A DNA stretch of 64,000 bases from assembly GCF_004137255.1 (NCBI RefSeq), contig NZ_SDWT01000002.1, positions 186,001 through 250,000 of the forward strand. The letters run 5' to 3'. Positions within the stretch are counted from its first letter, which is position 1, and each line of letters opens with the position of its first letter. Both the position numbers and the translations under genes were made by a program. Shown one piece after another: positions 29,214 to 39,580 of this stretch. This stretch comes from Nocardioides oleivorans (GTDB lineage: Bacteria; Actinomycetota; Actinomycetes; Propionibacteriales; Nocardioidaceae). A model generated the notes under the pieces. It had not been told where the DNA came from and made no database searches. It saw nothing but the letters and a program-made list of their open reading frames with translations.

Positions 29214-31220
29214 CTAGATGGACAGCGGGTCGACCTGCACGCGCACGGGGTCGAGCTTGCGGGCCGACCGGACGCGTTGGAGGTCTCCAAGAGCGGCCGA
29301 GAGCTCGTCGCCGTGGCGACGGGGCACCCGGAGCACCACCCGGTGCTCGTCGGCGAGCGCCACCGGCCCCAGCACCTCCGTGCCCTCCGGCGGGTCGAGG
29401 AGGTGGAGCACGTCGTCGAGCGCCCCGATGTCGCCGGTCACGGTGGCGATCCGCGCCGCCGGCGGCAGGTGCGCCTGGGCACGCTCGGCCACCTCGCGCC
29501 GGGCGAAGCCGGCGGGGTCCCACCGCACGAGCGCCTGGAGGGCCGGGTGGGACGGATCCCCGACGGCGACGACGTGTCCACCCGGGCGCACGAGCGCGGC
29601 GGCGTTGAGCCAGCGGCGCAGCGCCTCCTCGTCGGCGCGCAGGTCCTCGCGGGCGAGCGTGAGCCAGGTGTCGAGGACGACGACGGCGGCGTAGCCCTCC
29701 GCCGCGACGGGCTCCGCCCCGACGGTGGCCACGACGATGTCCGCGGACGCGCCCACCTGCTCGACCACCCGCTCGCCGCTCGAGCTGCGGACCGTGGTGC
29801 CGGCGAACATGCGCCCCAGCTCCTCCGCAGTGCGGGCCTCGCCGCGCACCGGCGCGCGCAGGCCGCGCCCACCGCAGGTCGGGCACACCCAGGCCGACTC
29901 GACGTGGGCGCACCAGCGGCAGTGCGGCGGGACCGTGGGCCCGCCGAGCACCAGCGGTCCGCTGCACGCGGTGCACCGGGCCGGCGTACGACACGTGTCG
30001 CAGGCGAGCGAGGCGGCGTAGCCCGCCCGGGGTGTCTGCACCAGCACGGGCCCGCTGGCCAGCCCGCGCCTGATGGCGTCGTAGGCAGCGCGCGGGATGC
30101 GGGTGCCGACCTGGCGGTCCTCGGCAGGGACCACCTCGACACGGACCCGGCGCCGCAGCACGTCGCGCGGCGTGGCGAGCTCGTGGGCCCACCCGGTGGC
30201 GAGGAGCTGGTGCGCCTCGGGTGTGCGGGCGACCCCGCCGAGGAGCGCCGCGGTGCCCTGCTGCTCGGCGCGGGCGAGGAGCACCTCACGCGTGTGGGGA
30301 TACGGCGCGCGCGGCTCCGCGTGCAGGTCGTCGCCGTCGTCCCAGATCACGACGAGGCCGAGGTCGTGGACGGGTGCGAAGGCGGCGGACCGGGTGCCGA
30401 CCACGATCCGCCTGGCTCCGCGCGACACGGCGAGGAAGTCGCGGTAGCGGGCGGCCGGACCGCCGTCGGCGGTGAGGCAGACGTGGTGGCCCTCGCCCAC
30501 GAGCGCCAGGAGCGCGGTGTCGACCCGGGTGACGTCACGGCGGTCGGGGACGCACACGAGCACCCCGCGCCCCGAGGCGTACGCCGCCGCCACCGCGTCG
30601 GCGACCATGGCGGGCCAGTCGTCGGCGGGCGCGGCCGACCAGACGGCGCGGGGCGACTCACCCGCGGCCAGCCGGCGCAGGAACGCGTCCGCGTGCTCGA
30701 CCTCTCCCCACGTCGAGGGTGGCACCACGTCGAGGGCGGGAGCCGGTGCCGAGGCGGCCTTCTCGGCCGTCGCATGGCGAGGAGGCACCGCGAGCCGCAG
30801 CACGTCGGACCGGGCACCGGCGTAGGTGCGGGCGAGGGTCGCGCTGAGCGCCGCCACCTCCGGCGCGAGGACGGGCTCCGGGCTGACCACCCGCCGCAGC
30901 GGCTGGAGCCGCCCGGTGTGGTCGGTCTCGGCGGCCCGCTCGACCACGAAGCCGTCGACGTCCTGCCCGGCGAAGCGCACCTTGACCCGCGCGCCCGGGA
31001 CGGCCGTCTCCGCCATCGCCTGCGGCACCGCGTAGTCGAACGGACGGTCGAGGTGGGCCAGCGCGATGTCGACGAGCACCCGCGCCACCGGATCGGTGTC
31101 GGCCGGCTGCCACGACGCGGCCGTACGACGTCGGGTGGCCGCCGCCTTCGCCTTCGCGTCGTCCACGGCTGCACGGAGCCCCGGAAGCATGTCTGCCTCC
31201 GGGGCCTCGTGCGACGTCAT
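29214..31220 (-). CDS. priA: Primosomal protein PriA, helicase-degenerate
   Basis: 668 residues. N-terminal DNA-binding domain ([26 protein letters not shown]). The zinc site is intact with paired cysteines: [13 protein letters not shown] and HCRWC...WVCPTC (about residues 410-455). Walker A is absent: the place where G-x-T-G-S-G-K-T is expected reads [12 protein letters not shown], and the DEEH-type Walker B reads IWDDGDDLH. Actinobacterial PriA proteins are known to lack these motifs, so a loading/structural role without helicase activity is likely. A later ATG (residue 11) is a possible alternative start. Confidence 0.92.
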   Translation of the reverse strand: MTSHEAPEADMLPGLRAAVDDAKAKAAATRRRTAASWQPADTDPVARVLVDIALAHLDRPFDYAVPQAMAETAVPGARVKVRFAGQDVDGFVVERAAETDHTGRLQPLRRVVSPEPVLAPEVAALSATLARTYAGARSDVLRLAVPPRHATAEKAASAPAPALDVVPPSTWGEVEHADAFLRRLAAGESPRAVWSAAPADDWPAMVADAVAAAYASGRGVLVCVPDRRDVTRVDTALLALVGEGHHVCLTADGGPAARYRDFLAVSRGARRIVVGTRSAAFAPVHDLGLVVIWDDGDDLHAEPRAPYPHTREVLLARAEQQGTAALLGGVARTPEAHQLLATGWAHELATPRDVLRRRVRVEVVPAEDRQVGTRIPRAAYDAIRRGLASGPVLVQTPRAGYAASLACDTCRTPARCTACSGPLVLGGPTVPPHCRWCAHVESAWVCPTCGGRGLRAPVRGEARTAEELGRMFAGTTVRSSSGERVVEQVGASADIVVATVGAEPVAAEGYAAVVVLDTWLTLAREDLRADEEALRRWLNAAALVRPGGHVVAVGDPSHPALQALVRWDPAGFARREVAERAQAHLPPAARIATVTGDIGALDDVLHLLDPPEGTEVLGPVALADEHRVVLRVPRRHGDELSAALGDLQRVRSARKLDPVRVQVDPLSI

Positions 31221-31259
31221 GCGGGCGATTGTTGCAGCGCCCTCCGACGGCCGCGTCGA

Positions 31260-33938
31260 CTACTTCAGGGTGAAGCTCGTCCTCGTCCTGCTCGGCTTCG
31301 CCGACGACGAGCCCGGGTAGCTCGCCTTCACCGTGTGCCTGCCCCTGCCGAGCCTGCCCACGGTCTTCGGGGACAGGGTCAGGTTCGCCTTGCCCTTCGT
31401 GAGCACCACGGTCTTCCGGATCGTCGTGCCGTCGACGCTGAAGGTGACGGAGCCGGTCCCCTTGGCGCTGCCGACCCGCACGGTCGCGACCACCGTGACC
31501 TTGCGTCCCGTGACGACCTTCAGCGACGTCGTCGAGCCTGCCTGCGTCGGCGTGCCGGGGGTCGGTGTGCCCGGGGTCGGCGTGCTCGGGTTGGGCAAGC
31601 TCGGGGTGGGCGTGCCAGGGGTGGGCGCGCCGGGTGTCGGCGTGCCCGGCGGGGGCGTGGTCGGGACGTCGCAGGTGTAGACCGTGATGTCGTCGAGCCA
31701 CCAGCCGACGAACGCCCCGGCGGAGTCCACCCGCGAGGTGAAGGACGGCCGGACGCCCTGTCCCGCGTAGGAGCTCAGGTCCACCTGGCTGGCGGTCCAA
31801 CCGAAGCTGTCACCGCCGAAGGCCTTCATCCCCGCCCACGGGTTGGTGTTGGGGCTCCACACCTGGAGGACCTGCTGCGGCCCGTTGGTCCACGGCAGCC
31901 CGGAGGCGTCCTGCGCCACGCCACCGGCCACCACCTCGACGGTGCCGCCGTCCGCGTAGAGCACGGGGCTCGGCCGCCACTGGAAGACGCGCCACTGCTG
32001 GAAGTGGAGGAACGACTTCTGGCCGGAAGGCAGGGCGATGTCGGACGCAGCGACGAGCGAGGTCGCTCCCGACCCGGTCGCGTTGGGCACGAACCAGGAG
32101 TCCTTGCCCGAGGTCGCGTTGCTCCCCCAGCCGGCACTGGTCCGCCCGTAGATCCACAGGCCGGCCGAGGCGGTGAACTTCGAGGCGGGAGTGCCGGTCT
32201 CGCTGTCGAACAGCTCGCGCAGGGTGGTGCCGGCGGGGCACGACCTCACCGCGTCGGCAGGCTGCGGGGCGTTCGCGGGCGTCGTACGCAGCTCCGTGGC
32301 AGCGACCGCCTGGGCGACGTTGCCGCAGTCGGCGCTCGTGAACCCGCCGACGCCCGACGTCACGAAGTCGGCACAGCTCTGCTCGAGGACGGCAGCCAGG
32401 TCGGCGTAGTCGCTGCCCGACGTGAGACGGGTGATCACGTCGAACCAGAGCCGACCCGACTTGGTGAGCCCGGTGTCGACGCCGTCGATGCCCACGATGG
32501 TCCGACCGTTGAACGTGCCGCCCTGGGAGATCAGGTACCCCGTCTTGTTGCCGACGCCGCTGTTGCTGTGCACACCGCCGGAGTCGGGGTAGGCGTAGGG
32601 CGACCAACCGGTCAGGTCGGCCGTGTAGAGCGGACTGGTCATGCGGTCCGGGTCACCCTTGGCGGTCGGGTCCGACATGTCGCGGATCGGCCCGGTCGAC
32701 AGGGCGAGGTCCTCCGCCAGCTTCCACTGCGAGTCGTCGTCGCTCCCGAACCGGTGGTCGACGACCTCACCCATGATGTCGGCGATCGACTCGTTGATCG
32801 CGCCGCTCTGGCCCCAGTAGAGCAGCTCGGAGTACTGGTCGATGACGCCGTGGGTCATCTCGTGGCCGACGACGTCGTCGGCCGCGGCGAACCCGCTCCC
32901 GTAGAACATCTGGGTGCCGTTCCAGAAGGCGTTGGCGTACGGGCACGCACCCTGGCCGGTCGGGTAGCAGAAGCGCACGGTGGCGGCGAGCTTCTTCTGT
33001 CCCGCCACGTCGACCCCGAGCGCCTGGGTGAGGTCGAGGCCGGCGAGCTGCAGGTAGGCGGTCGACACCTCCCCGGCGTAGTCGTAGGCCTTGTCGACGT
33101 CGACCACCGAGGTCGCGGCCTGCCCCTCGATCCGGGCGAAGCCGGAGGTGCAGGCCGTGGCGGTCCCACGCACGTTGTTGCGGTCGCAGACGACCCGGTC
33201 GACGTGCTCGACCAGGTCGTGGTCGACGATCACCCGCCCGCTGGTGTCGTCGACCAGCACGAGGCGACGCACGGCCTCTCCGTCGCCGACCTCGAAGGCC
33301 CACACGCCCGTCACCGGGAGGGACGTCGGGGCACCGAACACCGTCGGGTCCCAGACGGCGCGGCCCTCGTCGATCACGTGCAGCGCGCCGGGCGTGCCGG
33401 CCTCGCGGGCACCTGCTGCGAGGGCCGTCGTCCGTGCGTCGGCCTCCGTCACGCTCGCCGCGGGGAGGACGTCGACGTCGGACAGGGTCGAGAGGACCGA
33501 GCCGAGCTGCCGGTCGGGCCGCAGGCTGACGACGACCTGGCCGCCGATGACGGGGGCGCCGTCGACCTCCTGCTGGAAGCGGACGACGTCCTGGCCGCTG
33601 ACCGTGTGGACGGTGGGCGAGACGACGAGCTCGCTCGAGTCCGTCAGGCCGAGCGTCGATCCGTAGCGGTCGAGGTGCGCGCGAGCCGCGTCGCGGACCG
33701 AGGAGACGGAGGAGACGGCTGGGTTGACCACCGAGCTGCCGGCCGCCGTGCCCACGAAGTCGACGACGCCGGCGGCGTCCCGCTCGACCCTCAGTCCGGC
33801 GGTCGCGTCCGCGGTGAGCCTGCTGAGACCCGGATCCGTGGGCTCCGGCGCGGCCTGCGCAGAGCCCCAGGCGAGCTGGCCGCCCGCCAGGGCGACCGCG
33901 GCAACGAGAGCCGCTGCCACCTTCGTGTGCTGTGTCAT
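31260..33938 (-). CDS. Secreted M4-family metallopeptidase with MAM-like and Ig-like C-terminal domains
   Basis: 892 residues. The ATG at 33938 (MTQHTKVAAALV) has the SD GGAGGAC and gives a compact signal peptide cleaved at about AQA-AP. Propeptide-type FTP and PepSY-like regions follow, then a thermolysin-like core: HEMTH (359-363), third zinc ligand in GAINESIADIMGE (about 378-390). After the catalytic domain comes a beta-sandwich like immune-inhibitor A/MAM (residues about 560-745), a Pro-Thr linker (about 758-796), and a C-terminal bacterial Ig-like domain. It is a secreted, zinc-dependent protease that may act outside the cell or on the surface. It interrupts the metK-priA gene order. 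Confidence 0.92.
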   Translation of the reverse strand: MTQHTKVAAALVAAVALAGGQLAWGSAQAAPEPTDPGLSRLTADATAGLRVERDAAGVVDFVGTAAGSSVVNPAVSSVSSVRDAARAHLDRYGSTLGLTDSSELVVSPTVHTVSGQDVVRFQQEVDGAPVIGGQVVVSLRPDRQLGSVLSTLSDVDVLPAASVTEADARTTALAAGAREAGTPGALHVIDEGRAVWDPTVFGAPTSLPVTGVWAFEVGDGEAVRRLVLVDDTSGRVIVDHDLVEHVDRVVCDRNNVRGTATACTSGFARIEGQAATSVVDVDKAYDYAGEVSTAYLQLAGLDLTQALGVDVAGQKKLAATVRFCYPTGQGACPYANAFWNGTQMFYGSGFAAADDVVGHEMTHGVIDQYSELLYWGQSGAINESIADIMGEVVDHRFGSDDDSQWKLAEDLALSTGPIRDMSDPTAKGDPDRMTSPLYTADLTGWSPYAYPDSGGVHSNSGVGNKTGYLISQGGTFNGRTIVGIDGVDTGLTKSGRLWFDVITRLTSGSDYADLAAVLEQSCADFVTSGVGGFTSADCGNVAQAVAATELRTTPANAPQPADAVRSCPAGTTLRELFDSETGTPASKFTASAGLWIYGRTSAGWGSNATSGKDSWFVPNATGSGATSLVAASDIALPSGQKSFLHFQQWRVFQWRPSPVLYADGGTVEVVAGGVAQDASGLPWTNGPQQVLQVWSPNTNPWAGMKAFGGDSFGWTASQVDLSSYAGQGVRPSFTSRVDSAGAFVGWWLDDITVYTCDVPTTPPPGTPTPGAPTPGTPTPSLPNPSTPTPGTPTPGTPTQAGSTTSLKVVTGRKVTVVATVRVGSAKGTGSVTFSVDGTTIRKTVVLTKGKANLTLSPKTVGRLGRGRHTVKASYPGSSSAKPSRTRTSFTLK
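31549..31665. repeat. Tandem Pro-Thr-rich linker repeat inside the M4 peptidase gene
   Basis: Imperfect repeats of about 12-15 bases coding for P-T-P-G-T, P-T-P-G-A and P-N-P-S-T units between the peptidase and the Ig-like domain. Likely a flexible, slippage-prone linker that may vary in length between strains. Confidence 0.75.
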
Positions 33939-33989
33939 CGACGTCCTCCGACTCGGGCGGATGCGTGACACCCCCGTGCCCGCGAGCGC

Positions 33990-33995
33990 AGCCTA
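33990..33995 (-). promoter_or_regulatory. -10 box of the M4 peptidase gene
   Basis: TAGGCT on the minus strand, about 52 bases before the ATG, giving a leader of about 45 bases with a ribosome binding site. Confidence 0.4.
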
Positions 33996-34047
33996 GGAAC
34001 GACGGAGCCCCGCGATCTGCCCGGAACCGATGATTTTGCCGTGCACG

Positions 34048-34079
34048 CGAAAGACCCCCGCCGGAGCGGGGGTCTTTCG
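34048..34079. terminator. Strong hairpin terminator downstream of metK
   Basis: A perfect 14-base stem (34048-34061 with 34066-34079) and a CGGA tetraloop, GC-rich core flanked by AAAG/CTTT so that a short T-run follows in both directions. It lies 20 bases after the metK stop and between the metK and M4 peptidase transcripts, a classic intrinsic terminator for the mihF-gmk-rpoZ-coaBC-metK operon. Confidence 0.85.
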
Positions 34080-34098
34080 TGGAACTGGTCTAGCGGGC

Positions 34099-35301
<1,203 letters not shown>

Positions 35302-35307
35302 AATGCT

Positions 35308-35320
35308 CTCAATTCTTGAG
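35308..35320. promoter_or_regulatory. Palindrome upstream of metK
   Basis: CTCAA-TTC-TTGAG lies 6 bases upstream of the metK GTG. On the minus strand its TTGAG half is also the only Shine-Dalgarno-like sequence, so a fold or a bound factor could limit initiation. Inferred. Confidence 0.35.
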
Positions 35321-35371
35321 TGGAACGGTCGGGTAAAACGTACCTGCGGACCAGCATCCGGGACGTGCGTC

Positions 35372-36589
35372 TCAGTCGGCGAATCGCCGGACGACCTCGT
35401 CCCAGATGACGTGGGCGAGGGCCGTCTTGCTGCCGTGGGGCACCTCGACGGCGGCGCCGTCGGCGGCGAGGACCACGGCCTCGTTGTCGGCGCTGCCGAA
35501 GACCGCTCCCCCGCTGACGTCGTTGACGACGAGGAGGTCGCAGGCCTTCCGGGCGAGCTTGGCGCGTCCGAGCTCCAGCACGGAGCCGGTCGCGTCGCCG
35601 GTCTCCGCCGCGAAGCCCACGATCACGGCACCCTCGCGGGCGCGGTCGTGGGAGATCTCGGCGAGGATGTCGGGGTTCTGCTCCAGCTCGATCGACGGCG
35701 CAGAGCCGTCGTCGGCCTTCTTGATCTTGGCCTCGCTCACCGCCGTGGGACGGAAGTCGGCGGGTGCGGCGGCCATCACGACAGCGTCGGCGGTGGCCGT
35801 CGCTGCGACCACGGCGTCGCGCAGCTGCTGCGTCGTCTCCACGCGTACGACGCTGACGCCGGCCGGGTCCGCCAGGGTCACGTTGGCGCTGACCAGGGTC
35901 ACGTGCGCGCCCCGCGAGGCGGCCGCCCGGGCGAGGGCATAGCCCTGGAGGCCCGAGGAGCGGTTGCCGAGGAAGCGGACCGGGTCGAGGTACTCCCGGG
36001 TGCCGCCCGCGGACACGACCACCTTGCGGCCGGCGAGGTCGTGCGACGCCTCCGCGCCACGGTCCAGGACCCCGAGCACGAGCTCGAAGATCTCGGCCGG
36101 GTCGGGCAGGCGTCCCTTGCCGGTGTCAGCCCCCGTGAGGCGCCCGACGGCCGGGTCGAGCACGATCGCGCCGCGCTGCCGGAGCGTCGCGACGTTGGCC
36201 TGGGTGGCCGGGTGCTCCCACATCTCGGTGTGCATGGCGGGAGCGAACACCACCGGGCACCGTGCCGTGAGGAGCGTGTTGGTCAGCAGGTCGTCGGCCA
36301 GGCCGTGCGCAGCCTTGGCCAGGAGGTCGGCGGTCGCCGGGGCGACCACGACCACGTCGGCGGACTGGCCGATGCGGACGTGGGGCACCTCGTGCACCCG
36401 CGTCCACACGTCGGTGGCAACCGGCTTGCCCGACAGGGCCGACCAGGTCGGCGCCCCGACGAACTCCAGCGCCGAGGCCGTGGGCACGACGGTGACGTCG
36501 TGCCCCGACTCGGTGAACCGGCGCAGCAGCTCACAGGCCTTGTAGGCCGCGATCCCGCCGGAGACGCCCAGGACGACCTCGACGGTCAT
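35372..36589 (-). CDS. coaBC: Bifunctional phosphopantothenoylcysteine synthetase/decarboxylase
   Basis: 405 residues. N-terminal CoaC flavin domain (about 1-180): [17 protein letters not shown], and PAMHTEMW, where many bacteria have P-x-M-N-x-x-M-W, a substitution I recall as usual in actinobacteria. C-terminal CoaB domain (about 190-405): [22 protein letters not shown], and the NDVSGG/K-TALAH region. Two successive steps of CoA synthesis. It starts 13 bases after the rpoZ stop, in one operon with rpoZ, gmk and mihF. Confidence 0.95.
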   Translation of the reverse strand: MTVEVVLGVSGGIAAYKACELLRRFTESGHDVTVVPTASALEFVGAPTWSALSGKPVATDVWTRVHEVPHVRIGQSADVVVVAPATADLLAKAAHGLADDLLTNTLLTARCPVVFAPAMHTEMWEHPATQANVATLRQRGAIVLDPAVGRLTGADTGKGRLPDPAEIFELVLGVLDRGAEASHDLAGRKVVVSAGGTREYLDPVRFLGNRSSGLQGYALARAAASRGAHVTLVSANVTLADPAGVSVVRVETTQQLRDAVVAATATADAVVMAAAPADFRPTAVSEAKIKKADDGSAPSIELEQNPDILAEISHDRAREGAVIVGFAAETGDATGSVLELGRAKLARKACDLLVVNDVSGGAVFGSADNEAVVLAADGAAVEVPHGSKTALAHVIWDEVVRRFAD

Positions 36590-36602
36590 CGTGAGGCTCG
36601 AG

Positions 36603-36911
36603 TCACTCCGTGGCGTCGGCAGCGGCCTCGGCGGCAGCGGCCTCGGCGGCGGGGTCGATGTCCTCGCAGGTCAGCAGGTCGTCGTTGATCTCGCGGAGCG
36701 CGATCGACAGCGGCTTCTCCTGCACGTGCGTGTCGACGAGCGGGCCGACGTACTCCAGGAGGCCCTCGCCGAGCTGGGAGTAGTAGGCGTTGATCTGGCG
36801 CGCGCGCTGGGCGCTGTAGAGCACCAGCTTGTACTTGCTGTCGGTCTTGCTGAGCAGGTCGTCGATCGAGGGGTTGGTAACGCCCTCGGCGGCGATGGTG
36901 GGAGAAGCCAC
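36603..36911 (-). CDS. rpoZ: RNA polymerase omega subunit
   Basis: 102 residues. Contains [29 protein letters not shown] and [15 protein letters not shown], typical of RpoZ, with an Ala-rich acidic tail. Helps assemble RNA polymerase in the cytosol. Between gmk and coaBC in the usual actinobacterial order. Confidence 0.95.
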   Translation of the reverse strand: MASPTIAAEGVTNPSIDDLLSKTDSKYKLVLYSAQRARQINAYYSQLGEGLLEYVGPLVDTHVQEKPLSIALREINDDLLTCEDIDPAAEAAAAEAAADATE

Positions 36912-36964
36912 GGTGCAGGTGCCTCGCTAGTCAGAAGGGGGCTGGTCGGACGATCCGCGGATGA

Positions 36965-37555
36965 TCAGGAGGGTCCAACCATCAAGGCTACCAACTCGTC
37001 GGCAGCAGCGTAAACTTCGTGGTTGACGATCGTGACGTCGAACTCGCTCTCGGCGGCCAGCTCGGCGCGTGCGGTCTCCAGCCGGCGCTCGCGCTCGGCC
37101 TCCGTCTCGGTGCCCCGGCCGACGAGTCGGCGCACGAGCTCCTCCCAGGTCGGCGGCGCCAGGAAGACGAACAGCGCCTCCGGCATCGTCTCGCGGACCT
37201 GGCGCGCACCCTGCAGGTCGATCTCCAGCATCGCCGGGTGGCCGGAGGCCAGCGCGAGGTCGACGGGGCCACGGGGCGTGCCGTAACGGGCGGCCTTGTG
37301 GACGACCGCCCACTCGAGGAGGTCGCCCTTCTCGACCATCGCGTCGAACTCCTCGTCCGAGACGAACCAGTAGTGGACACCGTTCTCCTCACCCGGTCGT
37401 GGCGCCCGGGTCGTCGCCGACACCGAGAGCCACACCTCGGGGTGCGTCTCGCGGACCGCGGCGGCGACCGTGCCCTTGCCGACGGCGGTCGGGCCGGCCA
37501 GCACGATCAGGCGCGACCGACGGGTGGGAGTGGCAGGTGTGGTCCGGTCGGTCAC
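36965..37555 (-). CDS. gmk: Guanylate kinase
   Basis: 196 residues. P-loop [10 protein letters not shown] (about 21-30), [20 protein letters not shown], and [22 protein letters not shown]. Phosphorylates GMP to GDP. The GTG start overlaps the mihF stop in a GTGA arrangement, giving coupled translation. Confidence 0.95.
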   Translation of the reverse strand: MTDRTTPATPTRRSRLIVLAGPTAVGKGTVAAAVRETHPEVWLSVSATTRAPRPGEENGVHYWFVSDEEFDAMVEKGDLLEWAVVHKAARYGTPRGPVDLALASGHPAMLEIDLQGARQVRETMPEALFVFLAPPTWEELVRRLVGRGTETEAERERRLETARAELAAESEFDVTIVNHEVYAAADELVALMVGPS

Positions 37556-37875
37556 GACGCGTCGGGGCCGAACTCACGCTCGAGCGCGGCGACCTGCTTC
37601 ACGCCCAGGCCACGCACCCGGCGGCTCTCGGCGATGCCGAGGCGCTCCATGACCTGGCGCGCGCGGACGCGACCGAGCCCGGGGACCGACTGGAGCAGCT
37701 CGACGACGCGCATCTTGCCGATCACCTCGTTGGTCTCGCCCTCACGGAGCACGTCGAGGATCGAGCCGCCGGAGTTCTTCAGCCGGTTCTTCACCTCGGC
37801 CCGCTCGCGTCGGGAGGCCGCAGCCTTGTCGAGGGCTGCCTGGCGCTGCTCGGGCGTCAGAGGGGGCAAGGCCAC
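37552..37875 (-). CDS. mihF: Actinobacterial integration host factor
   Basis: 107 residues. Starts [33 protein letters not shown], with a helix-two-turn-helix segment [27 protein letters not shown] nucleoid protein of actinobacteria needed for DNA bending and site-specific recombination, always near gmk. GTG start with AAGGA upstream. First gene of a large operon with a good -35/-10 (37941/37917). Confidence 0.95.
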   Translation of the reverse strand: MALPPLTPEQRQAALDKAAASRRERAEVKNRLKNSGGSILDVLREGETNEVIGKMRVVELLQSVPGLGRVRARQVMERLGIAESRRVRGLGVKQVAALEREFGPDAS

Positions 37876-37916
37876 GAAAGCTGTCCTTAAGGGTGGGTCC
37901 GGCGGAGGTTCGGCTC

Positions 37917-37946
37917 AATCTAGCCAGATCGCCAGCAGGCAGGCAA
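37917..37946 (-). promoter_or_regulatory. Promoter of the mihF-gmk-rpoZ-coaBC-metK operon
   Basis: -35 TTGCCT (complement of 37941-37946) and -10 TAGATT (37917-37922) with 18-base spacing, about 41 bases before the mihF start: one of only two paired -35/-10 promoters recognised here. Confidence 0.6.
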
Positions 37947-37989
37947 TCGCGCCCACCCGTCGCCGTCCACGAGGTGATCTGCGTGACAG

Positions 37990-38016
37990 CCACCCCGCCG
38001 CCACCCCGCCGCCACC
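37990..38016. repeat. Short tandem repeat, period 11
   Basis: About 2.5 copies of an 11-base CCACCCCGCCG unit immediately after the stop codon of the GerMN lipoprotein gene. Could be a slippage-prone spacer; no function is assigned. Confidence 0.7.
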
Positions 38017-39081
38017 TCACCCGACCGTGATCGTGCGGGTGTCGATCTCCGGGCCGTCGCTCCCGTTCGCGATCCCGACCGGGTCGTCGGTGGCGGCCTC
38101 CACGACGTACGTCCCCGGCGACCAGCCGGTCGTGTCGATCTCGTAGCGCCACGGCCAGAGCCGCCCGCAGCACTGCTCGGCGCTGGTGCCGTCCTCGAGC
38201 ACCACCTCGCCGCTCGGTGCCACCACGCGGATGCCCACCGTGGCCTCGAAGGACTCGGCCAGGCCCGACACCACGACCCGGCCCCGGACGCTCGCGCCCT
38301 CCGCCGGAGCCAGGACGTCCACCGCGCTCAGCACGCCGGCCCCGTCGGCCGCGAGGTAGGTGTCGCCCGGACCGGTCGCCGGTATGCCGAACACGTCGGT
38401 CACGGGGTCACCACGACGCCCGACGTGGAACCTGACCGGAGCGACGGTCCCGCCGACCGACTGGAGCGTCCACACCACCTGCTGGATCGCGAGGTGGGCC
38501 TCCCGCATGGACGTGCCCGGGGGTCGCCGGGTGCTGCGGACGTCGGGGAGCCCGACGTCGTAGTAGCCCTCGTCGCCGTCCCACCACAGCCGCACCGAGA
38601 CGGGCGCGCCGCCGCGCCACAGTGTCCTGTGGTCCGGATCGGCGGGGGCACCGACCGTCGCCGCACGGGCGGCGGCCAGCAGGTCGCGCCGGCCGGCGAA
38701 GGACGACCGCTCGGCGAAGAGCAGCAGCTCATCCGTGCGCGCCCGGCGCCCGGCGAACCAGACCAGCCCGCGCAGGTCCGTCGGCAACCGGGTGGCGGCC
38801 GGTGAGGGTGCGGCGTCGTCCGGTGGTCCCGTCGTCGACGTCCCGGTCGGCGACTCCGGAGCGGCCGAGGACGGCTCCGCCGACGGTCCTGCCGACGACG
38901 GTCCTGCTGGTGCCGGCGCGGCCGGCGTGCTTCCCGTCCCCGACGACCCGCACCCGGTCAGGACGAGCGCCAGGACGAGCGCCAGGACCGGACCCGGGAC
39001 CGGACCCAGTGCCGGACCCGGTGCCCGTCGCGGGCCCGGTCCCGCGGCCTCGACGACGACGGTGTCCCTGTCGGTGCTCAT
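38017..39081 (-). CDS. GerMN/Gmad2-domain lipoprotein
   Basis: 354 residues. Signal with lipobox L-T-G-C (about residue 44). A Pro/Ala/Ser-rich linker follows. The GerMN-like domain (about 160-240) has APVSVRLWWDGDEGYYDVGLPDVRST and MREAHLAIQQVVWTLQSVGG; the C-terminal Gmad2-like Ig domain (about 255-350) has VDVLAPAEGASVRGRVVVSG and EQCCGRLWPWRYEID. Envelope-anchored; GerMN proteins elsewhere act in germination or cell-envelope processes. The ATG at 39081 is chosen for the signal peptide. It closes the pyrimidine operon; function unknown. Confidence 0.78.
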   Translation of the reverse strand: MSTDRDTVVVEAAGPGPRRAPGPALGPVPGPVLALVLALVLTGCGSSGTGSTPAAPAPAGPSSAGPSAEPSSAAPESPTGTSTTGPPDDAAPSPAATRLPTDLRGLVWFAGRRARTDELLLFAERSSFAGRRDLLAAARAATVGAPADPDHRTLWRGGAPVSVRLWWDGDEGYYDVGLPDVRSTRRPPGTSMREAHLAIQQVVWTLQSVGGTVAPVRFHVGRRGDPVTDVFGIPATGPGDTYLAADGAGVLSAVDVLAPAEGASVRGRVVVSGLAESFEATVGIRVVAPSGEVVLEDGTSAEQCCGRLWPWRYEIDTTGWSPGTYVVEAATDDPVGIANGSDGPEIDTRTITVG

Positions 39082-39133
39082 GGTGGTGGGACGCGCGACG
39101 AGGCCTTCGGGTTGACCCGGCCGGCGGTCGCGG

Positions 39134-39580
39134 TCAGCGCGAGAGCGGGGTCCCGCACACGTCGAGCGCCTGCTGCTCGACCGCGGCCATCGCCTCGACG
39201 GTGCGCTGCGAGCCCACCGCGCGGGCGGCGTCCTCGATCTCGTCGCGGGCCGCCTGGTCGAGTCCGGCCGGCGGCTGCTCGGCGTCGTACGACGACGGGT
39301 CGACGTCGTGGTCGGCCAGGACCTGCTGGAGGTCGTGGAGCGGGTCGACCACGTCGGCCCAGTCGTCGGCGATGTCGCGCGGGGCCCGGCCGGCGAGGTC
39401 GTCGTAGGCGTCGAGGGCGTCGAAGAGCGCACCCGGATCGCCCGACGCGGCGATCTCGCCCAGCTCCGCCTGGTGGTCCTCGACGGCGCTGCAGTAGCCG
39501 TCCCGGGAGTCGCCCGAGCAGCCGCCGAGGAGCCCGGCCGCCACCAGCACGACCAGCGGACCGGCCACCCTGAGCCTCAC
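39134..39580 (-). CDS. Small lipoprotein of unknown function
   Basis: 148 residues. VRLRVAGPLVVLVAAGLLGGCSGDSRDGYC gives a signal ending in the lipobox L-G-G-C. The mature part is helical and acidic (DHQAELGEIAASGDPGALFDALDAYDDLAG), with cysteine pairs (GYC, DVC) that could form a disulfide. No recognised domain. The GTG overlaps the pyrF stop as GTGA, so it is translationally tied to pyrF. Confidence 0.7.
   Translation of the reverse strand: MRLRVAGPLVVLVAAGLLGGCSGDSRDGYCSAVEDHQAELGEIAASGDPGALFDALDAYDDLAGRAPRDIADDWADVVDPLHDLQQVLADHDVDPSSYDAEQPPAGLDQAARDEIEDAARAVGSQRTVEAMAAVEQQALDVCGTPLSR

Noticed and set aside
31549..31665. Repeats resembling a CRISPR array
   Set aside because: The units are in frame, contiguous and code for a Pro-Thr linker; no spacers.
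28644..33968. Long plus-strand open frame across def, priA and the M4 peptidase
   Set aside because: It runs against three well-supported minus-strand genes and has no recognisable domain; a composition shadow.
35302..35371. SAM riboswitch upstream of metK
   Set aside because: Only about 70 bases separate coaBC and metK, too short for known SAM aptamers; only a small palindrome is present.
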